64,000 nucleotides of DNA from Amoebophrya sp. A120 (GCA_905178155.1 CAJINV010000024.1:213813-277812), one strand, 5' to 3'; counted from the stretch's first letter, positions 11,521 through 22,514 are shown. The notes: a model not told the origin generated them from the sequence alone. Numbers and translations: made by a program.

Positions 11521-12146
11521 GATTTTTCGTTTTTTCTCTAAAGTGGTGTAGGTCATTTAATAGTGTACATTTATTTCTCGTAAAACATAGATATAACCGA
11601 CGTGCACGTGACAACCAGAAAGCAATGTTTGAATAACCTTCGTGGAATTTGCTTTTGCCTGCGGTGGGCACCTCTCTATAACTGTGGTCTTGCTATATAC
11701 TAGACTACGTCACTTAAAACTTTTTTTCCAACGACGTGCGATAATAATCGTTGGACAGCGACAACGATTTATTGAAGGGCAACTATAATTTTCTGCTTCT
11801 GTGAAAACAATTTAAAATACACTGCCACTACCGGCAAATCTAGTAAGTTGGAATCGACGAAACGGTGATGTGAAAAGGGAATTATACTGTGTAGCTTTTG
11901 ACATAAGAAGAAATGGCCCAGATTGACACTGTCCAGAATGATTTGTCGTGAGGTTCTTAGTACTTGAAGATCTTTCATTCTGTAAAACTATCAACAACAA
12001 CACCAATGTAAAAGATAAATTTGGAAACGCCAACGTATAAGAATCACTGTAAGAATCTTCAACAAAAAACTTCCTGCTCCGCACACTGGCACTTGCTTCT
12101 TGTCCTACTTCTTCATCTCCATCGAAGAAAGCGAAGTGCCTTCCTT
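11521..12146. other. AT-rich intergenic, nothing recognised
   Basis: No exon-like frame or introner terminus was seen between the 11.2-11.5 kb fragment and the 3' end of gene 2. Confidence 0.5.
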
Positions 12147-15137
12147 CTACGGTGCGGCTCCCTCCGTGAAGCTTGCGGCACCCCCCGCGAAGCTGTCAAT
12201 CGCCACCTTGCAGTGCTGGACGTACGTGGAGTCCACCTTGGATTCGGCCTTCGCGACCACGTCCTTATCAAATGTAAAAGTGTCTGGGTATGGAAGATTC
12301 TGAGATTTGCCATGCATGTTTTGCATGACCCAGGATGTCTGTAATGCACGACCGCGCATCACAGATTTTGAGCGGGCTTCCTGATGCCTACTCCGCATGA
12401 CAAACGCTCTCCCCGCGTAGCATCAACTAGACTCCTCTTGCTGGTCATGCAATACAGATTTTTCTACAGTCCAAACTTAGCATCACAAGTTCCAATCTGC
12501 CAGACCCAGACATTTTTACATTTGATAGTCCTTGAGCTGCCGCCATTCCTCCGCGGAAAGAAATCCGCTCTGGTTCTCAAACAGCGTGGTGAGGGATTGC
12601 AGCAGGTGTTTGGTTTTCGAAACGCGCCGGAACGACGGCTCCGGGTACACGTTGAACAGAGGGTATGGGAGGGTAAACACAACTTTCCACAAAGGGAACT
12701 ACTTCCCGCGGGTGCTATTTGATGGCACCAGCCAACATTCGAGTGAACAAATAAGTTCCGGCTAATTTTACTGTGGGAGTTTGAGTTTATTAGTCGAAGT
12801 ACATCTTCAATAATGCATTTATTAGCTTCAGGCACTTCGAGCACAAAGTGCAAAAAAAGCTGCAGCACCCCAGGACTTTTAGCAGGTGAAAAAGATCATG
12901 CGCAGAACAAATCCAGCCGTCAGTAATAGGGCAAAATCCTTCTCCTGAAAGTTGCATCAAGTGGATAGCTTCCGAAACGATTTCACGGCAAAAGCGACCT
13001 GGGATTCTCGGTCCAGTTTGAGCACGACCAGTTTCTGCTTCTCAAACTCTTCCTTGACCTGTTGTGCGAATACTGCATTCGTGTCTTCAGTGATAAGTGC
13101 GAGTCCGGTAAAAAAACCTAGCTTCCATCAATAAGATCTAGCATTCAAGTTGTAGGATCGGAGAACAATGCCAAATTTGTACAACTCAGGCGAGTGTATG
13201 CGTACCTTAAACAAATCCCCGACTGCCACGTCCGTTTTTTTCTGCCGCTCGTTCAGCTTTTCAATCGTCGTGTTCTGGACGGTAAGCTCGGTCTGCACTT
13301 CATGCTTGATTTGGTGTTGCGATTCTTGCAGTTGCGCGAATTTTTGGTTAAGCGCCACAAATATGCTAGCTTCAGGTAAGGAAACGTCAAAACGAGACTC
13401 GCCTGTCACGCAGCAGAGAATTCCAGTTTCGACGCCGATAGTAAGCCTGCTGGCACTAAAAACGAAAAGGTTGTGGAACGAAAGTGCCTAGAGCAATCAA
13501 CATCTTTCCAACAAACGGCATGTCGAAACGTTTGCTTTTGTATTTCAGAAAAATTTGTCATGCGCCATCTAGAAATGCTCGGTCCAAAAACTGCGTGGTA
13601 TCACTTGTGCGATTCACACAGTTTTTTCGTTTTTGACGCTGCCCCCTCTGTCACTCTGATAACCAGCTCTTCCCGGTGCTCCGCCTGACATTCCTTTAGT
13701 GCCTCCTGCACCTATCAACCGCAAATGTGCCTGGGTCTGGAAAACCAGCAACCTCTATTGCTCGGCTAGCATGACTGGAAGTGGAAACGGAAAATCTGTA
13801 TTGCATGACCGACATGAGCGCGACCTCTTTCGTCATGCAAACCCCGCAGGTCGTAATGCGCGCTCCGCATGAGAAAGTGCCGACAGAAAAATTTGCTATG
13901 CTAGAAGGCATGCGAGACGAGGATGCTGAGTCATCACAACCCAGCATCACAAGTTTCGTTTAGGCCCAGACGCAGTTGCATTTGATAGCACCTTCTCAGC
14001 GACGATTTCGCTAATGTAATGCTCGGCCCTACTGTTCAGCATCTCCTGCACCCCCGCCGGCGCGCCGGCGTCCACCTCCGCCGTTCCGACGTAGGCCATG
14101 GCTTCTTCCATCGGCGTGCCGATCTGTTCCCCCGACGCGGCCAGCAGGTTCTGTTCCACCGACCCGGCCATGGCTTCTTCCATCGGCGTGCCGATCTGTT
14201 CCCCCGACGCGGCCAGCAGGTTCTGTTCCACCGACCCGGCCATGGCTTCTTCCATCGGCGTGCCGACCTGTTCCCCCGACGCGGCCAGCAGGTTCTGTTC
14301 CACCGACCCGGCCATGGCTTCTTCCATCGGCGTGCCGACCTGTTCCCCCGACGCGGCCAGCAGGTTCTGTTCCACCGACCCGGCCATGGCTTCTTCCATC
14401 GGCGTGCCGACCTGTTCCCCCGACGCGGCCAGCAGGTTCTGTTCCACCGACCCGGCCATGGCTTCTTCCATCGGCGTGCCGACCTGTTCCCCCGACGCGG
14501 CCAGCAGGTTCTGTTCCACCGACCCGGCCATGGCTTCTTCCATCGGCGTGCCGACCTGTTCCCCCGACGCGGCCAGCAGGTTCTGTTCCACCGACCCGGC
14601 CATGGCTTCTTCCATCGGCGTGCCGACCTGTTCCCCCGACGCGGCCAGCAGGTTCTGTTCCACCGACCCGGCCATGGCTTCTTCCATCGGCGTGCCGACC
14701 TGTTCCCCCGACGCGGCCAGCAGGTTCTGTTCCACCGACCCGGCCATGGCTTCTTCCATCGGCGTGCCGACCTGTTCCCCCGACGCGGCCAGCAGGTTCT
14801 GTTCCACCGACCCGGCCATGGCTTCTTCCATCGGCGTGCCGACCTGTTCCCCCGACGCGGCCAGCAGGTTCTGTTCCACCGACCCGGCCATGGCTTCTTC
14901 CATCGGCGTGCCGACCTGTTCCCCCGACGCGGCCAGCAGGTTCTGTTCCACCGACCCGGCCATGGCTTCTTCCATCGGCGTGCCGACCTGTTCCCCCGAC
15001 GCGGCCAGCAGGTTCTGTTCCACCGACCCGCCGGAGGGCTTCTCTCCAGATGGAATCCAGGTAATATCGTCCTTCCCCGCGTCCGGTTCTTCGGCTTTCA
15101 TAGCCATGTCTCCAGTGTCGCTTAATATCTGTGGCAT
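12147..15137 (-). CDS. Gene 2: 24-residue-repeat protein with coiled coil
   Basis: The first coding exon (13988-15137) starts MPQILSDTGDMAMK. It holds 13 copies of a 24-residue repeat (core SVEQNLLAASGEQVGTPMEE) and continues into a helical segment. An A introner at 13713-13987 follows, and excision gives the in-frame EKVQEALKECQAEH. Further exons lie near 13640-13712, 13206-13385 (Gln/Glu coiled coil ending at donor GTACGC), 12967-13110, 12528-12662 and 12147-12265, ending EGAAP and TAG. Junctions between 13640 and 12967 are not resolved, and a start in an upstream exon is possible. No known domain was identified. The acidic repeat and coiled coil suggest a scaffold-like protein, which is inference only. 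Confidence 0.55.
12266..12527. mobile_element. Introner, family A, target duplication GTCCT
   Basis: Near-perfect inverted ends, TATCAAATGTAAAAGTGTCT and AGACATTTTTACATTTGATA. Exact GTCCT copies flank it at 12261-12265 and 12528-12532. Excision gives EEWRQLKDVVAKAE in gene 2. Confidence 0.92.
12663..12966. mobile_element. Probable diverged introner in gene 2
   Basis: The left end (TATGGGAGGGTAAACACAAC) and the complement of the right end (TATCCACTTGATGCAACTTT) share CAACTTTC and AAGG. Removing it joins two exons in frame (SFRKYPLFNV). Without removal, the upstream exon stops at a TGA inside the element. Confidence 0.4.
13713..13987. mobile_element. Introner, family A, target duplication GCACC
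   Basis: It begins TATCAACCGCAAATGTGC and ends GTTGCATTTGATA. Exact GCACC copies flank it at 13708-13712 and 13988-13992. On the gene strand this copy can be cut as GT...AG, with GTGCTATC as donor and TTGATAG as acceptor. Confidence 0.9.
14097..15030 (-). repeat. Coding minisatellite, 13 x 72 bp
   Basis: Thirteen head-to-tail 72-bp units lie in frame in gene 2, starting at 14097 and every 72 bases to 14961. Eleven units encode Val and the two nearest the C-terminal side encode Ile at one position; otherwise they read as identical. This near-identity points to recent expansion or homogenisation. Confidence 0.95.
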
Positions 15138-15155
15138 TTCGTTGTGGGGTTGCAC

Positions 15156-16836
15156 AGCGACGACAGTTTATTTAAGCTTGTTTCGAGTCTGTTCTTCTTC
15201 TTACACGAATAGCTTTTGCACTGGCACTTGCCCAAACGGCAAAAAACCAAAACCTACTTTTCTGGCATATAATTCGCGCATTATAGAAATCAATGATCGT
15301 CGGAGGCAAGAAGAAATTACCTGTGATAAAAGTAAACACATATTGGCTCCGACCACTCAATGTAAGCAACGGTGACGAAGGTACAGCTCCCAAGACGAGA
15401 AGCCCGCAGCTCCACGATTTTTCCTACGCGACTTCCCTCAGCTTAACGACCCGAGCTACGAACGAAGCACGATGCACTCACTAAGGTTCGCAACAGATTG
15501 AACTTTCAAGGCGTGCATTCCGATCTTGTAGAAACGAGTAAAGGTACGGTACTTGTAATTCTTCGCAACATCTACTTTCGACGGACACGGAACAGTCATT
15601 CTTTCAGCGAACGCACAGGAAAAGGATCTTTAAAGCACGACAACTCTCGGATCTTTAAAATCAGACACCGACCCATGACGAATGAAATCTAGCGCTCGCG
15701 GTTGGACCTCCGTATGTCAGCTCGGTACCACGAGCTCTGCTGAAAAGTAAGGCATCGTGGAAGGCGACCGAATTTACTGGTGTCACAACTCTCACCGTGG
15801 CGACAATGTTACTCGGTCACACTGAGCGAATCCATCTTGCAGTAGACCAGAAATACTTAATCTAAAATATGTTGTTGCACACCGGAAATTAAGGATCGTA
15901 GTTGGTGCAGTGACGCCGCGTCTGCCTCCTGAGACAGGCCAGCTTCGCGCGTTGCGGCCCTTGACTTCCATCTTGGTAAGAATCACTTCCACGTCTGCTG
16001 AGTAACACGAAAGCCCCTCATACCACTGAACAAAACGACCAACGCGCTTATTTCACAGCCCACCAGAGACTTGCTGCCACCTGCATGGCCCCACCTGGAG
16101 GGACTCTGATGATGACGGTGTTACCCAGTGAAGGGACTCTGTCTTTTATTGAAGAAAAACATAAACATGCGAGCGCGGATTACAAAAGAGATGCCCTTTT
16201 CCAGTAAACGTGAGTCTCTGTTTTTCTTGCTGAGAAACTACAAGTCGTGTGTTTCTCAACTGAGAATAAGATGCCAATGCTAAAAAAAATCAAGCGGTTG
16301 GTGGTAAGTAGAACATCGCGCGGATGCAACTTCACGACCCGAAACGTATAGCTATCTTGGATTTCAAAGACAGCTAGGTGGTTCCTAGTAGCGTACTGCG
16401 ATTTGCAGCAAGACAACGAGCGGCTTATATATCAGTGTGAAAAACCGCGTAATGGCACGATCGCCACAGTTTGCCTGTACTTTATTTTTCTCGTGCAGGT
16501 TGTAAGCATTTAGATTTACTTACCCTGACATTAACTATCCAAAGATGATACTAGTTGGGATAAACATAAACCCGCGACAAGCGGGGGCGGTTATAGTGCG
16601 CAAAGTGGACGGTGTAGGTTGTCAACATCTTTCATCAAAGGCAACTCCCACGAGCTTGTTCGTGGACTAGCTGCGGCGTGCTTTCAGTAGAATACTAATT
16701 GAAATTGTGTTTTTGCTTGCTAGCACAGGGAGTTTTTTCTAAAAAATGAACGAGCTAGCGATCAGTAGAATCGTTGAGTACTTCCACGACGATCCGAAGC
16801 AGCCTTCTGGGGTGGTGGGATTGTAGGAGGACGACC
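15156..16836. other. Intergenic between genes 3 and 2
   Basis: No convincing exon or introner was found. If gene 2 has a 5' non-coding exon or its promoter is local, it lies here, but no motif could be assigned. Confidence 0.5.
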
Positions 16837-19385
16837 CTAATGGGACCCCTCCCACAACCCCACTCCCTGCAAGGCGAGACGCGTGCGGAAGCCCAAGCGA
16901 AAACCGTGCTTCGTAGCCATGACCGCTCGCACAGTTTTCTCGAGGGTACTCTGGTCCGCCCGGGCTACATCGCCCTCGTCGGCGATCACCGAGCCGATTT
17001 CGATATGCATTGCAAAAGTATCCCAATATCAGTACTGTACTTATGAGTACTGCATCTCGACGAGTTTGATGTCATGCTGGTCCAAGTAGAAGTGCTTGCC
17101 TGCTTGGAAGCCACGAGATTTATTTGTTCATCTCTGCATGGTGGTTGCACAAATTTGTAAAACTTTTGCGATCCTTTTGCACAAGATACTCCAGCATCTT
17201 GTTTCGCGTGGTCTTGTCTGCTATCAAATGTAAAAATGTCTGGGTCTGGAAGATTGGAACTTGAGATGCTAGCTTTGAACTCTAGAAAAATCTGTATTGC
17301 ATGACCAGCAAGCAGAGTCTAGTTCGTGCTACGCGGGAAGGGCGTTTGTCATGCGGAGTAGGCATCAGGAAGCCAGCGCAAAATCTGTGATGCGCGGTCG
17401 TGCATTACAGAAATCCTGGGTGATGCAAAACATGCATGACAAGTCTCAGAATCTTCCAGACCCAGACATTTTTACATTTGATATCTGCGACCATCGCCGC
17501 GATGGAACCCACGAGATCTCCGACCTCGCCCCGTTGCTGGCGACTCGACAGAAAGGCCAACTGGATTTGATTTTTTTTTTTGCCTACCACAGCATACTTA
17601 GCAAGATCGATGATTCAAATTGCATTTCATGCGCCCTCCAACCTCATCTTCAACCAACAAATAGTACTTTCTTTTCCTGCTGCAGCAGCTCGTACTGGAA
17701 GGCCGACCGGTCGCTGGCCTGCATCAGCTTGATCTCCTCGATTTTATCAGTGAAGCCCCGCCATCCTGAGTAAAAACGTCCCCACCCCAGAGTTGTCATG
17801 CAAATGCATTTTGTCGTCGTGTTTCGAAATTTGTCATGCTCCAATCGGCATGCTGCGCTGGATCTGTGATGCTGCTCAACTAGCTAAACAGGATCACACT
17901 ATGAGGCCAAATTTGTCATGCAGAACTCCCAAAACTTGGAGATTTGTGTTGCAGACTTCCCATCTTGACTATGGTGTGGGGATGCTTTTACATATGATAC
18001 CCGCACGATGGCGCTCATCCGCTTCTCCAGGTCCTTGTGCAGAGCCGCGATCTGCCGCTCCACCGCCATCTTCGCATTCTGGGACTTCGTAGCTGATTCC
18101 GCCCTCAGCGCCATCGTATGGATTGCAAGAATGTCTTGGTCTGGAAGATTGTAATGCTGTCTCTGGATTCTAAAAAAAGGTGTATTGCATGACCAGCAAG
18201 AGCTCTCCAGTTTGTGCTATGCAGAGAGGGCATTCCTCATGTGCTGGTAGAGGCATCGCAAAGTCCTCTAAAAATATGCAACGCTAGGGCATGCATCACA
18301 GACATCATTTCATAGGTCATGCAAAATATGCATGACAAACCTGGCAATCTTGCAGCCCCAGACATTTTTGCAGTTGATACATCGCCTTCGCCCCCAACTC
18401 CTTCTCGAACGCGCACGAAAGCTCTTCCTTCAAAGCGGCCTATCATATGTAAAAACGCCCCCACCCCATAGTCAAGTTGGGAACTTAGCAACACAAATCC
18501 AGAACTTTTGGGAGCCACGCATGACAAGTGGCAGTCCGTAGTGTGGTGCATGTTAGTAAGGACAACGGCATCACAAATCCATCTGCTTATCCTGTTTGCA
18601 GCATTACAAATTCCAAAGCACGACTGGCAATGCCTCTCATGGAGATGCGCATTACAAATCTTCCTGTAGTCGCAATTCTGCATCACAACTCTGGGGTGGG
18701 GACGTTTTTACACAGGATACGGCCACCGCCGTCGTCACCTCTTTCTTCACCTCCTCCTGGGTGAAGATCTTCAGTTTGCCTTCCAGCTCCTCTGCGATCT
18801 CCTTCTTCAGGGATTCCCGGAGAGCCGGGACCTCGTCTCGACCGAGGTACAGTTCGGGCTTGGACCGCAGATACTCCGGTGCCGCGGCCTATCAAATGTA
18901 AAAATGTCTGGGTCTGGAAGAATCCAACTTGTCATGCAAATTTTGGATTCTAAAAAAATCTGTATTGCATGAGCAGCAAAGAGAGCCAAGTTTTCCTACA
19001 CAGAAAGAGCATTTGTCATGCGGTATAGGCATCAGGAAGCCCTCACAAAATCTGTGATGCTAGGGCATGCATCACAGACATCAGGAGTCATGCAAAATGT
19101 GCATGACAAGCCTGGCAATCTTCCAGACCCAGACACTTTTACATTTGATACGGCCGCAGCCTTGGCCGGCGCGCGCGTCTCTCCTTGCGTCGAAGCCGGC
19201 TGAAACGCGGGAGCGAAGGTTTTTTTCACTCCCCCACGCAACAGCGGCGTCAGGTTCAGGTCACGAGACGGCGAGTCCGGCATTTCGTGGTCAGTGGTTT
19301 TAAATTTCTCTACGGGTCTGCGGTCAAAGACGTGGCTTCCGGTTGCAGGATCCAAAAGGCGTGGAGGAAGACTTAATCTTGAGGT
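16837..19385 (-). CDS. Gene 3: charged coiled-coil protein, 5' end missing
   Basis: Exons from the 5' side: about 19151-19385 (acceptor CTTTCAG near its start, Pro/Arg-rich), 18720-18889, 18380-18440, 18000-18116, 17668-17761, 17484-17560 and about 17100-17221. A possible tail at 16837-17100 ends GLWEGSH and TAG. Joined exons read continuously as Lys/Glu/Ala coiled coil, for example across 18380 (AKAMALRAES) and 18000 (SAIVRGFTDK). Five introns are introners. The intron at 17561-17667 is a conventional 107-nt GT-AG intron. No start codon is visible in the first exon, so an upstream exon is expected. Joining of the C-terminal tail needs an unresolved frame change near 17100. Family not recognised. 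Confidence 0.55.
17222..17483. mobile_element. Introner, family A, target duplication TCTGC
   Basis: Near-perfect inverted ends, TATCAAATGTAAAAATGTCT and AGACATTTTTACATTTGATA. Exact TCTGC copies flank it at 17217-17221 and 17484-17488. It is very similar to the 12266 and 18890 copies. Confidence 0.93.
17561..17667 (-). other. Conventional 107-nt GT-AG intron in gene 3
   Basis: On the minus strand the donor is AAA then GTACTATTTG and the acceptor is AATCCAG then TTGGCC. Splicing is phase 0 and joins QQEKK to LAFLSSRQQR. It has no inverted ends or target duplication, unlike the neighbouring introners. Confidence 0.65.
17762..17999. mobile_element. Introner, family B, target duplication CCCGC
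   Basis: It begins CATCCTGAGTAAAAACGTCC and ends GGATGCTTTTACATATGATA. Exact CCCGC copies flank it at 17757-17761 and 18000-18004. Its right end carries an A-like CATATGATA, so it looks like a B/A hybrid terminus. Confidence 0.88.
18117..18379. mobile_element. Introner, family A, target duplication CATCG
   Basis: It begins TATGGATTGCAAGAATGTCT and ends AGACATTTTTGCAGTTGATA. Exact CATCG copies flank it at 18112-18116 and 18380-18384. Confidence 0.9.
18441..18719. mobile_element. Introner, family B, target duplication CGGCC
   Basis: It begins TATCATATGTAAAAACGCCC and ends GGACGTTTTTACACAGGATA. Exact CGGCC copies flank it at 18436-18440 and 18720-18724. The left end again mixes an A-like outermost part with B sequence. 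Confidence 0.9.
18890..19150. mobile_element. Introner, family A, target duplication CGGCC
   Basis: Near-perfect inverted ends, TATCAAATGTAAAAATGTCT and AGACACTTTTACATTTGATA. Exact CGGCC copies flank it at 18885-18889 and 19151-19155. Excision gives AKAAAAAPEYL in gene 3. Confidence 0.93.
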
Positions 19386-19559
19386 TTCTGAAAGTCGGAG
19401 TTTTCCTATTTGCGCAAAATTGTTTTTTTTCGGACAACTACTACGACTGATGTCCCGAAAAAACAATCCACCTACTCGGAAGACTTGGTGATGCTGTGCG
19501 CAGAAGGTGCCTTTGGCAGTAGATGATTCACTGCGACCTTTAGTAGTTCTACACACATT

Positions 19560-21220
19560 TGAAAATAATGGGAGTCCACTTTGCTGCGTTTTTGGTCGAT
19601 GAAAACCGAGGACGTAACCGTTTTACGATGTCGACTTTGCGATTTGTGTCAGGGCCTTTAGTACAAAACCCCTTTTGCTTTGAGTGGTGTGATATCATCT
19701 AGTACAGCTGCCAGCTTGTAGTTGAACTTGAACGCGCAGCACGGAGCCAGCTCTACTAAATATTTTCTGTTCATCTTCCTGATGCGATATTGTGACTACT
19801 GACCCAACGTTGACTGGTTGCACCACGGTTCCCGCACTTCAGACTGGTACTACGACCCACCGATACTTGTAGTCCTGCTGCCAAACTACACAAAGCACCA
19901 GGCGATCCCAGTTTGACGAAGTCGATATTGTGTTTTTTTCAGAACAATACAACTGACGCTGATCTTCCCGACCCCCATCGCGCAGCACCGTCTTCTCTTT
20001 TCACGTGCAGGAACAACTAACGAGGAATGCAACCGAGGCTGGTGCTTCTTGTTGTTCACAGATTATATTACGCCACGTGGCCACGTGGACAGAAACTTGC
20101 AGAACCTGCGTAAGATCAGTATTAATTTGCAGCCCTACTTGACAGAAGAAAAGTAAGACGATTTAAATGTAAATACACATTGTCAGCAGCAGCAGCAGCA
20201 CTAGCACTGTGCGAGTGTGATAGCGGTTTTGAAGTTTCAGACCACTTGAGCCTTCACGACCACGCGTGAAAGACTTCCGCTACTACGCGTGACAGACCGA
20301 CAATTTTTCAGATCCCTTGTTGAGCCGATTGTCAACCTCACATTGATCCGCGAGAGCAAGCGGAACAAATATGAATTTCCGGACATCAACCTGTTGACAT
20401 CACGATCTATACAGTGGGTCTGTGACCCCGCGGGACGACAAAAACAAAACTCGTCGTCCCGTAAGGTGAGGAGATACGAGCACCGATAGGCGAGAATCAC
20501 GCAACGACTCTGTGTGGGGGAACAAGAATGAAAACCAGTCGAGCCGATACAGAACTGCGCCGCGGACGGCGGAGGTGCTGCGCAAGAGCGTTTCACTTGT
20601 TCCTGCAGATTGTTCTCCACTGTTGTTAAAGTTAATTTTGTACCTGGTACTAGCTGTGTAGTTGGGCTGGTGCGTTCGTTCTTGTTGAGCTGGTTTCTTT
20701 CGTACGGTACACTGCAACTCCAGCCAGCAAGTGATACTGTATCAAACCGATCTAGAAATTGTACATTAGAATCGAACTCTGGTCGTGAAATACTGCGTCC
20801 TACTAAAACATTTGCGATTTGAAGTTGTGGATCTGGAAATAGATGGTGAAAAATTTAGAATAATTTATCTAGTTGTAGTTAGGTACATTATAATTCCGAA
20901 TCATACAAAAATCTCGTTGAAGCGTCAGGCTGATCGCGCCAATGAATAGGTGTAGACACGTAAAGTAAGCTGTAGGAAAGAATAGGAATGCACTGTACTA
21001 AAACTTTATAAAAAACGACGACTTCCACAAATTCTTTTCAAAGCGGGGAAATGTGCAGCTGAAACGCCCCTCCCCCGCCAGGTTCAAAATCAAAACATGA
21101 CAACTCGATCTTTCTAGTAGGCCCGCTCCGAAAAATTGGTTTCGATTTTTTTTGAAAATCAGTTGCCAGGACCGGAACCAACTTGCGACGGTCTGACCAT
21201 CTTCTGCAGGTACCGCGGCA
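19560..21220. other. Intergenic, nothing recognised
   Basis: Short open frames lie on both strands near 20.2-20.8 kb with no consistent protein-like stretch. There is a short CAG run at about 20187-20202. No introner ends were seen. Confidence 0.5.
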
Positions 21221-21481
21221 TATCAACTGCAAAGATGTCTGGGTCAAGCAAGAAGATCATGTTGTTTTTGCATGACACTGGAGGGCTGGCGTGAAAGCCC
21301 TAGCGTCGCAAGTCTCGAGAAGATTCTGCAATGCCTAATTCGCATGACAAATCCGCTATTTAGTTAGTCACAGAAATATATGACTTTTGCTGCTTATGCA
21401 TGAGACATTTGTGTGTGTTGTGAGGTGCTCACGACAAGGAAGTGCACTTCTTTCCAGACCCAGACATATTTGCAAGGCATA
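21221..21481. mobile_element. Introner, family A
   Basis: It begins TATCAACTGCAAAGATGTCT and ends CCAGACCCAGACATATTTGC followed by AAGGCATA. No exact target duplication was found. A C-like fragment directly follows. Confidence 0.75.
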
Positions 21482-21555
21482 AGGAAAAAAGCATGACAAA
21501 GACGTAGTTTTGAACAACCTGGTGGGAGGGGAGTCCTTTCCAATCGCATATCTAG
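21482..21555. mobile_element. C-like introner fragment
   Basis: A short segment opens AAGGAAAAAAGCATGACAAA and ends GGGAGGGGAGTCCTTTCC. These are C-type ends enclosing only about 45 bp. It is probably an internally deleted copy beside two A copies. Confidence 0.4.
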
Positions 21556-21561
21556 CAGGCT

Positions 21562-21806
21562 TATGCATTGCTAACACCATCTGGGTCTGGCAATTTGAAA
21601 CTGCGATCTTGTTACATCTGTGTGAAATCTGTATTGCGTGACCACCAAAAGTCGCAGCTTCTTTTGTCATACAGAAACGCAGTTTTTCATGCGGATGACA
21701 ACGGGTTCTGCAAGCTTGTCGCGCTCGGCTGCATGCCTCGGAAGCGTTTTCATTATCCACAGTTCAACATCACAAATCTCCAAACCCAGACATATTTGCA
21801 TCGGAT
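21562..21806. mobile_element. Introner, family A, target duplication AGGCT
   Basis: It begins TATGCATTGCTAACACCATC with TGGGTCTGG following and ends CATATTTGCATCGGATA. Exact AGGCT copies flank it at 21557-21561 and 21807-21811. Confidence 0.88.
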
Positions 21807-22510
21807 AAGGCTGGGCCTGTATGTACTCCACCACGGGCTTCGTTCTGTTATCCAAGGAAAGAGCATTTGGTCCCGTAACAATCAAGCTGCTTCCCCGTAT
21901 CCAGCGGAAATATGCCTGTGTCTCGAAAGCGATGTTATGCTGGTGTTTGAATGACAAAGTTACTGCGGTATCCGGCCGAACACGACAAAATTTGCAGTGG
22001 TTCTATTTATCATAGTGCGCATGAAAAATCTATTTATTCTTGTCTGACCGCCACAGAGGAACGCCACTAATGCGCAACATGCATGACAGAGTTGAGATGC
22101 ATCGAAGTTCAGTTCGCGATTCGCGCTATTTTCCAGAGGACCCAGGCATGTTTGCATTTGATAACCCGTCCCGAACTACCATGCTCCGTCCACCACCAAT
22201 TTCAACTTGTTTTCGCGCTCATGTGACGAGATCATCCATGTGGTCTGCAAACTGTACTTTGCGCCTGTCAGTCTAGAAACGCTGAAAAATTATCTTCATG
22301 CTGTTTTGTACTATTCGCATGCACACTAGGTGGTGGACGATTTCGCTGTGATTGATGTGACCAAATTTTTCGTAGAGGTGGACGTGTATCCTGTGGAAAG
22401 ATCCTCCCTGCATCTATCGAAAGCTAATTTTGGTGCAGAAGCCCCTGTCTGCTGCGCTTTAGCAAGCATCGCTGACTTCACGTATTCGTATTCGTCGAGA
22501 TCATGGGTAT
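21807..22510 (-). CDS. Minus-strand gene, partial model
   Basis: The short exon 21807-21897 reads GSSLIVTGPNALSLDNRTKP and lies between two A introners. Beyond the introner at 21898-22163, candidate exons lie at about 22165-22262 (reading SSHERENKLKLVVDG) and 22329-22500 (reading DEYEYVKSAMLAKAQQTGAS). The latter region is also open on the plus strand, so its assignment is uncertain. Downstream exons past 21562 were not identified. Family unknown. Confidence 0.3.
21898..22163. mobile_element. Introner, family A
   Basis: It begins TATCCAGCGGAAATATGCCT and ends CAGGCATGTTTGCATTTGATA. Flanks CCCCG and ACCCG match at 4 of 5 bases. Confidence 0.82.
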
Positions 22511-22514
22511 AATT

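Noticed and set aside
14019-15375. Two long plus-strand ORFs (368 and 425 codons) over the 72-bp repeats
   Set aside because: They exist because the repeat unit is a multiple of three without stops. Only the minus-strand frame continues into non-repetitive, protein-like flanks and across an introner junction.
22330-22512. Plus-strand 60-codon ORF over 22.33-22.51 kb
   Set aside because: No ATG at its start. The minus strand is equally open and fits the minus-strand gene beside the introners, so neither could be chosen firmly.
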